A program made the position numbers and the translations under genes. The notes below the pieces were generated by a model. The model was not told the origin of the DNA, made no database searches, and saw only the letters and a program-made list of their open reading frames with translations. A DNA stretch of 64,000 nt, from assembly GCF_007830615.1 (NCBI RefSeq), contig NZ_VLLI01000019.1, positions 1-64,000 of the forward strand. The letters are read 5' to 3'. This DNA comes from Mucilaginibacter frigoritolerans. GTDB lineage: Bacteria; Bacteroidota; Bacteroidia; Sphingobacteriales; Sphingobacteriaceae. This document shows, one piece after another, positions 37,847 through 46,298 of this stretch (position 1 is the first letter of the stretch; each line of letters starts with the position of its first letter).

Positions 37847-40039
37847 TTATTGTTTTGATATATCGATCACATCAGCCTTGCGTGAGGCAGGTGTAACTAT
37901 CAAATCCGTAAGCTTGCCATCCACTACTCTGCCCTGAACCGTTGTATTATAAGGTGCGTTCAATTTAAACTCAGTATTGCCCCACTCTTTAGGCCAGGCC
38001 GGCAGCAGCAAGATTTTTTTACCGTCTACCTGCATCAACATTTCCTGCAAACCGTTTTCGCCATTACCGCCATTGTCTTCATCTGGCGCATAATCATGTC
38101 CTGTTGCCCAAAATGCCGGAAACTTAAGGAGAGGATCCTTACGGGTAAAATTGAAAGTTACATAAGTTTTAGCTACATCTGCCAAACCAAGCATAGCTGC
38201 CTGTATCGGGTCCTGCACCCAGCAACCCATATCTTTAAAATGGCGCTCATCAAAAGTATTGTTCGCTAATTGCAGTCCGGGTTTGCCCAGTCCGTATAAT
38301 CTGAACGGATAAACTGCATATAATTCCGGATTTTCCAGGTTGTGCCCCTTAATGTTTTGAGGACCAGTATAAGGCAATAATACCTTTTTACCGTCTTTGT
38401 CACCTATCGGGAGCTCGGGTAATTCACCGTAAAACCTTTTCCAGTTTTCCCGCAATTTCTCATCGGCTAAATCAGGCGGCAGGGCCACTAACCGGCTCAA
38501 AACGGCATGTAAACCAGCGATATCAGGTGCCGGATCGTGTGCCTTCCAGAACATCTCAATAGAATTATCAGGATCAAGCAATAATTTCCCCTGAGCATCG
38601 CGGCCAAAATGCTTATCAAAAAATTCCACGCCGGCTGTTGCTATGGGCAAAAGCATTTCTCTGGCAAATTTTTTGTCGCCGGTATACTCATAATAATCCA
38701 GCATCATCATGCTTAACTCCAATATTGGGGTAAAGTAATGGCCCGTCCAGTTTTCCTTTACCTCTGCCCCCATATAAGGCAGGCCGCCCCAAAAGGGCGA
38801 TGTTTCCTGAAAATAAGCGCCATCGTGATGGTAATAATTCTTTACAGCCTCCTTATTGCCTGGTAATATATCCAGGTACATTTTAAACAAGGGCAACATT
38901 TCGTCAAAATCGCCTGCCATCAGGCGCGGCCAGTACATAGCTCGGGTATTTTGCATCCAGTATTGCCCACCCCATTCACGATAATCAGCATCTATAGCTA
39001 TTGCTTGAGCTTTTTCGTTTATTTTATATTGTGGATTATCCACCACGAAAATGGACCCGTTAAATTTAATAGGATAACCACCCCTGCCGGCGCAGGCTGT
39101 AATGTAGCGTTGCAGGATATATCCTTGTGTTGTTGCTTTTGCAACATCGCCGCCATTTATAAATATCCAGCTCCGCTGCCAGAATTTATTCCACCATTGC
39201 TGATGGGCCAGCCGTGTCTGTTCAAGTGGCAAAGCATCTATCCGGGTAATTTCTCCATTCAGTTTTGCCAGCCATTTATCAAGGGCCAGTTCCTTTGTAG
39301 TTAAAGCATAGACGGAGACTAACTGATAATTAACAGCTTTAATTGTTTGCAGGGAAGTATCGCCTTTGCTTACCAACCCTTTACCCTTAATAATTCCGCC
39401 GAAAACAAAGCCACGCAGATGCGCTTCAGCATCATCCGGATTTTGATGGTACCAGGTAATTCTATTGGCTTGTCTCGGCAAAATGGTATCACCTTTCCCA
39501 ACCCGCCAGTTATCCAGCGCAACTTTTACAGAAACCGGCTTTACGCTTTTTGACTCGACCCTTATAACCGGCTGGTTCGCGTCTACCCAAACTCTCAGAT
39601 GGAGAGCATCGGCACCGGAACCCTCTGTAACCAATATCTCGCTGTTATGCAATTTTAGTATTTGCCGGAAGAAACATCCCTGCTGTGCCATCGGATTTGG
39701 GCTTACAGATACCCGTACCTTTCCCATTTTCATTAACACACCACCATCTTTTATCCAGTTGTTCTTTTCTGTAGCTGGAGCAGCCCCCCAGGCATCGGTT
39801 TTCCCTATAAAAAAGCAAAGGTCACCGTTGGATTCAACCCATACATTGAGGCCAATATCGCCATTACCGGTTGGCATGGATTGCATGGACGTTGGCCCAG
39901 GCGTGTCCCAGTTTACATTATACGCATTCAATAATGGCACGATATTAAATTCCTTCTTTTTTACCTGTGCACTGGTTGCAGCATAAAAAAATATGCCCGC
40001 TAATAAGGTAAATGCGATATTTAAAAACTTGTTATTCAT
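37847..40039 (-). CDS. DUF5703-type secreted (alpha/alpha)6-barrel protein, likely glycoside hydrolase
   Basis: 730 residues with a signal peptide (LNIAFTLLAGIFFYAATSAQ). The N-terminal part (NVNWDTPGPTSMQSMPTGNG, then DIGLNVWVESNGDLCFFIGK) is the DUF5703 signature, resembling the GH95 N-terminal sandwich. The barrel has RYITACAGRGGYPIKFNGSI, YREWGGQYWMQNTRAMYWP and LLLDPDNSIEMFWKAHDPAPD. Acidic residues in the last two are candidates for catalysis. Part of the glycosidase run on the minus strand, 43 bp downstream of the esterase gene. Confidence 0.82.
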   Translation of the reverse strand: MNNKFLNIAFTLLAGIFFYAATSAQVKKKEFNIVPLLNAYNVNWDTPGPTSMQSMPTGNGDIGLNVWVESNGDLCFFIGKTDAWGAAPATEKNNWIKDGGVLMKMGKVRVSVSPNPMAQQGCFFRQILKLHNSEILVTEGSGADALHLRVWVDANQPVIRVESKSVKPVSVKVALDNWRVGKGDTILPRQANRITWYHQNPDDAEAHLRGFVFGGIIKGKGLVSKGDTSLQTIKAVNYQLVSVYALTTKELALDKWLAKLNGEITRIDALPLEQTRLAHQQWWNKFWQRSWIFINGGDVAKATTQGYILQRYITACAGRGGYPIKFNGSIFVVDNPQYKINEKAQAIAIDADYREWGGQYWMQNTRAMYWPRLMAGDFDEMLPLFKMYLDILPGNKEAVKNYYHHDGAYFQETSPFWGGLPYMGAEVKENWTGHYFTPILELSMMMLDYYEYTGDKKFAREMLLPIATAGVEFFDKHFGRDAQGKLLLDPDNSIEMFWKAHDPAPDIAGLHAVLSRLVALPPDLADEKLRENWKRFYGELPELPIGDKDGKKVLLPYTGPQNIKGHNLENPELYAVYPFRLYGLGKPGLQLANNTFDERHFKDMGCWVQDPIQAAMLGLADVAKTYVTFNFTRKDPLLKFPAFWATGHDYAPDEDNGGNGENGLQEMLMQVDGKKILLLPAWPKEWGNTEFKLNAPYNTTVQGRVVDGKLTDLIVTPASRKADVIDISKQ

Positions 40040-40082
40040 TTGTATTGCAAATTATAGGGCCATGTGTTTAGTTCGCAATTCT

Positions 40083-41528
40083 TTAATTATTTTCAGGAAT
40101 CTGCAAATATTGCCCAGTCGCTTTCAGTATAAAATCTGTAATTGGCTTTGGGTTAGGGAAACTATGCGGGTGATGCTTAAAACCAGGTTTATGAATAACA
40201 GTGATATCACCGTTCAATGCTTTTACACTTTTTTCAAAAAGCAAGGTATTATCTGCAGGCGATACTGCTTCATCTTCATCAGCACATAAAATTAAGATAG
40301 GGTATTTACCTCTTACAATTTGCTTTACCTTATCAATCGGGCTGTTCTTAAATTCACGTACCTGCTCATCTGTGGTTATATTATAATCTTTCTTAAAGGC
40401 CTCAAACATATCATTCTTTATTTCAGGTGTTTTCATAAAACCTTCTGCCCATGAAGGGATATTTAAAAGCGGATTATCCACATAAACGCAAGACACTTTA
40501 TTGATATTAACAGCAGCCCAGTTAAATACATACACACCACCGCGGCTCATCCCCTCCATTACAGCTTTCTTTCCTAAACCAGCCTTATATACCAGGTTAT
40601 AGAAGTCATTCCAGTATTTAATAGATTCGTCATTACCTAATAACTCTGCAACATCACAATAAACTAAATGAAATCCGCGCTGCAATAAGGATACATCCGT
40701 TTGAGGTTCGTGTCCCCAAAACCGTGCACGCCAGATCCATGGATGGCCAGGCGCACTCCATTTAGGTTTTACAATTTTACAAGCACGGTTATCAAACGTA
40801 AAATCTGCGCATTCATAACCCAAAAAGGAACTTACTTTATATTCGGTTTTTAGGTTTTTAAAAATGTTAAAACTTGTGTCTTTTTTTTGAGCTATGTTCT
40901 CATATATGGTTTGGGCCATAATTGCTGCACCTTCTTTATTTGGATGGATCTTATCAGGCGTTATCGCTTCTTTATCAACAAATGCCGAATGCATATCAAT
41001 TACCTCAACCTTATTCTCAAAAGCAACCTGCTGAATGCGGGGATTGACCTGTTGCACTATAACAGGATCCCAAATATCCGTTGTGTCCTTTACAAACGAC
41101 GGCATGGCGAGCAGTAATACGATACGTGGATGGGAAGGTAATTTAACAAATGGTTGAATAAATTCGTGGTAATCAGGCACAAAATCGTTCAGGTAAACGC
41201 GGTTTATTAATTTGCTGTCGTTACCACCAAGATCAATGATCACAACATCCGGATTAGCAGCTAAAGCAGACTTATATTCGTTTGAATTCCAGTATGGCGA
41301 ATTTCCCTTCTTCAACATCGTAGTTCCGCTTACACCATAGTTGGTTACCTCGTAATTATTCCCCAGCATGTGTTGAAGTTGCGCCGGATAGGAATTTTGG
41401 TCGCGATTTTCTATTCTGGCGCCATAAGTAATGCTGGCGCCTATACAGGCTACTTTTAATTTATTTTGCGCATTTACGCTAATCTGTAAAACAAATAAAC
41501 CAATTACTAAGAAATAAGATTTTGCCAT
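40083..41528 (-). CDS. Two-domain secreted esterase: SGNH hydrolase fused to alpha/beta hydrolase
   Basis: 481 residues with a signal peptide (SYFLVIGLFVLQISVNAQ). Domain 1 (25-210) is SGNH: Ser32 in VACIGASITYGARIE, Asn103 in VVIIDLGGNDSKL, Asp192/His195 in TPDKIHPNKEGA. Domain 2 (about 225-475) is an alpha/beta hydrolase: nucleophile Ser328 in VMEGMSRGGVYVF, acid Asp417 or 419 in ILCADEDEAV, and His in GFKHHPHSFPNP. Both active sites look intact. The protein probably strips acetyl or other acyl groups from the glycan attacked by the neighbouring glycosidases. Confidence 0.88.
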   Translation of the reverse strand: MAKSYFLVIGLFVLQISVNAQNKLKVACIGASITYGARIENRDQNSYPAQLQHMLGNNYEVTNYGVSGTTMLKKGNSPYWNSNEYKSALAANPDVVIIDLGGNDSKLINRVYLNDFVPDYHEFIQPFVKLPSHPRIVLLLAMPSFVKDTTDIWDPVIVQQVNPRIQQVAFENKVEVIDMHSAFVDKEAITPDKIHPNKEGAAIMAQTIYENIAQKKDTSFNIFKNLKTEYKVSSFLGYECADFTFDNRACKIVKPKWSAPGHPWIWRARFWGHEPQTDVSLLQRGFHLVYCDVAELLGNDESIKYWNDFYNLVYKAGLGKKAVMEGMSRGGVYVFNWAAVNINKVSCVYVDNPLLNIPSWAEGFMKTPEIKNDMFEAFKKDYNITTDEQVREFKNSPIDKVKQIVRGKYPILILCADEDEAVSPADNTLLFEKSVKALNGDITVIHKPGFKHHPHSFPNPKPITDFILKATGQYLQIPENN

Positions 41529-41563
41529 AATGCTTTATAATTATTGATGCCGGTATTTACACC

Positions 41564-43828
41564 TTACAATTTACTTACAACTTTTAAACTATCAGTCAGT
41601 CTGATATCATCAGATGCGCTTCCAACCATAATTTTGAACATTCCGGGCTCAACAACCCGTTTCATCTGACGGTTCCATAGTGATAAATGTTCGGGCCCAA
41701 TCTTAAATTTAACTATACCGCTTTCACCCGGTTTGAGATTGATTCGCTGGAAGCCTTTTAAAGCCAGAATTGGTGTTGTTACGCTTGCTACTTCATCCCT
41801 TAAATATAATTGAACAACTTCAGTACCTTCAACTTTACCGCTATTCTTTACTTTTACACTTACTTCGGCTGTTCCATTAACAGGGACAACAGCAGGACTA
41901 ATATGGAGATTCGAATAATCGAATGTAGTGTAGCTTAACCCGTGGCCAAAGGCAAATAATGGTGTATTCTGCTCATCAACATATTTATGATACGATGTTG
42001 GTTTATGATCGTAATAAAAAGGAATTTGTCCAACAGATCGTGGAAAAGTAATAGGAAGCTTGCCTGATGGATTTACGTTCCCCAGCAAAACATCGGCCAC
42101 CGCCAGGCCGCTCTTTTCGCCGCCAAACCAGGTTTCCAAAACGGACGGAATATTTTTAGCAACCCAATTTATGGTGATTGGCCTTCCATTTGACAATACT
42201 GCAACAACAGGCTTACCGGTTGCTTGAATAGCTTTTATCAAATTCATCTGCTGCTCGCTCAAATCAAGTTCGGCACGATCTTTACCCTCGCCTACAATAT
42301 TGGTTTCTTCGCCTAGCACAACTACTGCCACATCTGATTTTTTTACAAGATCTACAGCTTTATTCTGTAAGTCGGTTTGTTTACCATCAAGCTGATAACC
42401 GGGCTCGTAATTAACATGTATGTTATTACCAGCCCGTTGTTTTAAACCATCCAATATGGATATGGCCTTATCCTCATCATTTGAATATCCGCCCAGGTAA
42501 GTACTTTCAGCCAACGGGCCAATAACCGCAATTGATTTCGCATTGGTTATAGGCAATACCGACTCGTCATTTTTCAAAAGGCAGATACCTTCCCTTGCAG
42601 CTTTTAAAGACAGATCCTGGTTAGCTTCAGTATGAAATACTTCAGAAATAAGTGCCGGATTGGTGTAAGGATGGTCAAACATGCCGAGCAGAAATTTTAC
42701 CCGCAAAATATCCGCTACAGTTTTGTTTAATTGTGTTAACGACAAAGTCTTATTATTTACCGCAGTGGTAACAGCCTTTACAAAGTCGTCATGCCCGAAA
42801 TCATAAAATTGCATGTTAAGCCCTGCATTAAACGTTTGCGATAAAGCATCACTTGCATCGACTGCCACTGCATGGTTTTGAAGAGACATCTTAATAGCCC
42901 CCAAATCTGACAGAACGAAGCCTTTAAAACCCCACTCCTTACGCAAAACATCAGTAAGCAACCATTTATTATCTACACAGGGAACGCCGTCAATTTCACT
43001 GTATGCAGCCATTATACCCATTGCGCCGCCCTCCTTTATCGCTTTCTCAAAAACGTACAGATATCTGGAACGCGCTTCACGTTCGCCTATATTTACCGGT
43101 GCTGTATTGCTACCGGCTTCTGGTATACCATGCACAGCAAAATGTTTTGGCTCGGCAATTACCGCATCGTTATTGCTTAACCTTTTGCCTTGTAATCCTT
43201 TTATCATTGCCACTCCGTTAAGTGCATCTAAGTAGGGGTCTTCACCATAGGTTTCTTCTACACGTCCCCAGCGCGGATCATTGGGCAGGCAAAGTACCGG
43301 CCCTAATATCATCTCTACTCCATGTGCTCTTGTCTCTGTTGCAATAACGTGGCCCACCTGTCTTACCAGGGAAGTATCCCAGGCAGATGATAATTCAATC
43401 GGTATTGGGAACGATGTACTTCCTTTTCCGCTATAGCCATGTAAGCCTTCTTCAATAAATAATACAGGGATTCCCAGCCGTGTTTTTTCCATTGCATATT
43501 TCTGGATTTTATTGGCTATATCAACATTAATAGGGTAAAGATCGTGTATGGATCCAATGCCTGTATTGCCAATGATCCTGGCTGTTATCTCTTCAGAATA
43601 TTCAGTGGCCTCGTGGCCTTTAAAGCCATATTCATTTTTGCCCGAAAACATATCAAGTTGTAATATCTTTTCCTTCAATGTCATTCTGCCAATCAAATCG
43701 GCAAGCCGCTGTTCAACCGGCAGTTTCGGATTTTTATAAGGATAGATGGAAGGTTTTCTTTCTACTGTGAAAGACAGTAAACAAAAAAGCAGCAATAAAA
43801 AAACGCCATATTTAACTAAATGGGTCAT
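41564..43828 (-). CDS. GH3-family glycosidase
   Basis: 754 residues with an N-terminal export segment (YGVFLLLLFCLLSF). GH3 architecture: TIM barrel (RLGIPVLFIEEGLHGYSGKG; nucleophile Asp in GFKGFVLSDLGAIKM), alpha/beta sandwich (KSIAVIGPLAESTYLGGYSN; VAVVVLGEETNIVGEGKDRA) and a C-terminal FnIII-like domain (GTEVVQLYLRDEVASVTTPI). Likely a beta-glucosidase, xylosidase or mannosidase acting in the periplasm or outside. Lies 35 bp before the esterase gene and 30 bp after GH92. Confidence 0.95.
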   Translation of the reverse strand: MTHLVKYGVFLLLLFCLLSFTVERKPSIYPYKNPKLPVEQRLADLIGRMTLKEKILQLDMFSGKNEYGFKGHEATEYSEEITARIIGNTGIGSIHDLYPINVDIANKIQKYAMEKTRLGIPVLFIEEGLHGYSGKGSTSFPIPIELSSAWDTSLVRQVGHVIATETRAHGVEMILGPVLCLPNDPRWGRVEETYGEDPYLDALNGVAMIKGLQGKRLSNNDAVIAEPKHFAVHGIPEAGSNTAPVNIGEREARSRYLYVFEKAIKEGGAMGIMAAYSEIDGVPCVDNKWLLTDVLRKEWGFKGFVLSDLGAIKMSLQNHAVAVDASDALSQTFNAGLNMQFYDFGHDDFVKAVTTAVNNKTLSLTQLNKTVADILRVKFLLGMFDHPYTNPALISEVFHTEANQDLSLKAAREGICLLKNDESVLPITNAKSIAVIGPLAESTYLGGYSNDEDKAISILDGLKQRAGNNIHVNYEPGYQLDGKQTDLQNKAVDLVKKSDVAVVVLGEETNIVGEGKDRAELDLSEQQMNLIKAIQATGKPVVAVLSNGRPITINWVAKNIPSVLETWFGGEKSGLAVADVLLGNVNPSGKLPITFPRSVGQIPFYYDHKPTSYHKYVDEQNTPLFAFGHGLSYTTFDYSNLHISPAVVPVNGTAEVSVKVKNSGKVEGTEVVQLYLRDEVASVTTPILALKGFQRINLKPGESGIVKFKIGPEHLSLWNRQMKRVVEPGMFKIMVGSASDDIRLTDSLKVVSKL

Positions 43829-43858
43829 TGTTATGATTTTATAATTAAGAAAAAAAAA

Positions 43859-46108
43859 TTATTGAAGCCCCCAGCTTTTATTAGGTTTTGGGCCCATTTC
43901 CAATTCAAGTTTGCCGCCATCCACCAATTGCTGATGGGTAAACCATGGGGTATTCAAAGGTTCCCCGTTAAATTTTGCGCTCTGAATATATTTATTAACA
44001 ACAGAGCAGTTATTTGCTATTAAAGTAAATTGTTTACCCCCTGGCAAATCAATAGTTACATTTGTAAAAAGCGGACTACCAATTGTGTAAACCGGTATGC
44101 CAGGTGTTATTGGATAAAATCCCATTGATGAAAATACTACAAATGCAGACATACCGCCGCCGTCTTCGTCTCCTGGTATGCCAAAAATATTGTCCTTAAA
44201 CCAAACGTCTAGCAGAAACCTGATTCGTTTCTGTGTTTTCCAGGGTGCTGTGTAATTGTATAGGTAGGGGATATGAAAACTAGGCTCATTACCCATTGAG
44301 TACTCGCCAACCAGGCCGGTAGCATCGGGGAATTTGCTCCAGAATTCATATTTGCTCCGGCCAAGACCTTCACGAAACAATTGGTCCAGTTTTTCTTCAA
44401 AGGCATTTTTGCCTCCCATTAACGTAATTAAACCTTTGGTATCATACTGTACCTGCCATAAATAGGTCCACCCGTTATTTTCGTCGTAATAGTTACGTCC
44501 TCCCAAACCTCCATCAAATTTGGGGTCAATGTTTATCCAGTTTCCATTTTCATCTTTGGGCATAAACATTTTATTGTTGTTATCCCACAAATTTTTATAG
44601 TTTTTTGATCGTACATTAAATTTCTCCTCGTCGGCAGTATGACCAAGTTCTTTGGCCATTTCGCCTACGGCCCAATCATCATAACTACCACCAAGCGTTA
44701 CTGCAACAGGTTGTCTTTTTTCAAAAGGATGCACTTCGGCCACAGTTTCTTTTTCGCCTGGTTTCAAAGCCGGGAAATAACCGTTTTTATAATAAAAATC
44801 ATCTAAAATAGTTTTAGGGCCATTTTTCCAGGGCAGCATAGTAGCCATGGTTGCGTTTTTTATCATACCCTGATATGCTGTTTCAGTATCAAATGCTTTA
44901 ATTCCTTTACGATAGTCATCCAGTATCATTATTGATGAGTGAAAACCATTCATGCAGGGGTTATCGCCAAACAGCACTGGAAAAGTGGGCATCCAGCCAC
45001 TTTGTTGATACATCGTTACATATGAATTAAGCATATCCTGCTCCAAAGCCGGGTTTAATATTGTCCTCAAAGGATGAAGGGCGAGATAAGTATCCCAGAT
45101 CCAGTCATCAACATAAAACGGCTTGTTGCTGGTATGTATTTTTTTGTCAAAGCCACTGTAATACTTGTTATCTTCGGTTATATCAACCATACGCTCATTA
45201 CACCTGTATAATGCAGTGTAAAAAGATCTTTTTTGAGCCTCTGTTCCCCCGGTAACTTTTATTTGATCAACTATTTTTTGCCACGCTTTTTCGGCATCAT
45301 TCTTTACTGATGCAAAAGTGCGTTCCTTTATCTCTTCGTTAAAATTAGCCTTAGCCTGTTCAGGGCTTATGTAAGATATCGCATACCTGAACTCCACCGT
45401 ATCCGACAAGTTTTTAGGAAAGCTAATCCATGCCTGCACACTCTTACCTATTGCTGTGCTGTTGCTGCTCAATTGTCCGTTGGTTACTGTGCCTGTTTTA
45501 CCTGCCAGACTAAAAACACCATACAGATACACTTTAATATCATCGTGATAGGTTTCCATGCCTGTTATTACATTATCCTTATCGAAGCTCCAGGCGCCGC
45601 CGCCATCGTTATAAAGATCAAACAGTAAATTTTTATTGGCTGCATCAGTTGCAAAGACAAACTGGAATATACCGGTTTTTTTACCTGGAGCAAACTCTAC
45701 TGTTGTACCATCGTCAACAAGGTATGTTGAATAATACCAGGGCCGGGTAACTTCAAGATCATGATCATAAGTGAGTTTTTGCTTCCAGGCTTCTTTTGAT
45801 AGCTGTTTTACTGAAGGCTTCAAAGCAAATACTTCACCAAGCCTGTGGGATACTATTGTTAAGGGAAAACTCGATATCTGATCATCCATGTAATCCTCCC
45901 TTTCTGGATACATCCTGATAAGCTGGTTTGGGAGTTGAGCAGTAGGCCGGGTTGGCTGCAGTAACTGGCCCACGTTGCCGATACGCGGATCAATATATTT
46001 AAGGTTTCCGCTACCCGCATTAACTTCGTGTGCATCTTGTGCTGCAAGTTTGCCCACACAATAAAAAATAAATATTGCAATAAAAAAGAAACGTGAAAAT
46101 TTACTCAT
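43859..46108 (-). CDS. GH92 alpha-mannosidase
   Basis: 749 residues with a signal peptide (FFFIAIFIFYCVGKLAAQ). The GH92 N-terminal sandwich (NLKYIDPRIGNVGQLLQPTR) and the (alpha/alpha)6 barrel are complete, with family motifs VDDWIWDTYLALHPL, SYDDWAVGEMAKELGH, SMGNEPSFHIPYLYN and the Ca/acid loop IFGIPGDEDGGGMSAF. GH92 enzymes are exo-acting alpha-mannosidases on N-glycans and yeast mannan. Its upstream region carries a GATTAATA direct repeat. First glycosidase after the sensor-regulator on the same strand. Confidence 0.95.
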   Translation of the reverse strand: MSKFSRFFFIAIFIFYCVGKLAAQDAHEVNAGSGNLKYIDPRIGNVGQLLQPTRPTAQLPNQLIRMYPEREDYMDDQISSFPLTIVSHRLGEVFALKPSVKQLSKEAWKQKLTYDHDLEVTRPWYYSTYLVDDGTTVEFAPGKKTGIFQFVFATDAANKNLLFDLYNDGGGAWSFDKDNVITGMETYHDDIKVYLYGVFSLAGKTGTVTNGQLSSNSTAIGKSVQAWISFPKNLSDTVEFRYAISYISPEQAKANFNEEIKERTFASVKNDAEKAWQKIVDQIKVTGGTEAQKRSFYTALYRCNERMVDITEDNKYYSGFDKKIHTSNKPFYVDDWIWDTYLALHPLRTILNPALEQDMLNSYVTMYQQSGWMPTFPVLFGDNPCMNGFHSSIMILDDYRKGIKAFDTETAYQGMIKNATMATMLPWKNGPKTILDDFYYKNGYFPALKPGEKETVAEVHPFEKRQPVAVTLGGSYDDWAVGEMAKELGHTADEEKFNVRSKNYKNLWDNNNKMFMPKDENGNWINIDPKFDGGLGGRNYYDENNGWTYLWQVQYDTKGLITLMGGKNAFEEKLDQLFREGLGRSKYEFWSKFPDATGLVGEYSMGNEPSFHIPYLYNYTAPWKTQKRIRFLLDVWFKDNIFGIPGDEDGGGMSAFVVFSSMGFYPITPGIPVYTIGSPLFTNVTIDLPGGKQFTLIANNCSVVNKYIQSAKFNGEPLNTPWFTHQQLVDGGKLELEMGPKPNKSWGLQ

Positions 46109-46193
46109 GGCTGAAATATGGCTTAATGGGTTGTTTAAAAGTTTTACGGTTGATAAAACATCTAAAATATTTAGCCACGAATAAAGACTATAT

Positions 46194-46216
46194 GATTAAT
46201 AAAAGATTAATACATG
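46194..46216. promoter_or_regulatory. GATTAATA direct repeat upstream of GH92
   Basis: GATTAATA at 46194-46201 and again at 46205-46212, an 11-bp period (about one helical turn), running into ACATG. About 90-110 bp before the GH92 start. The same half-site occurs upstream of the SusC-like gene and at 28098-28126. Confidence 0.45.
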
Positions 46217-46298
46217 CTTAATTGACAGTAATTGTTATAATTTCAGTTGAATTAGTTAAAATAATACCATTATACAGGTTCAGCCTAACCGAAGATTA

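Noticed and set aside
39465..39986. 173-codon plus-strand ORF inside the DUF5703-like gene
   Set aside because: Complementary-strand shadow of a clear secreted enzyme gene; composition is what antisense reading of that gene gives.
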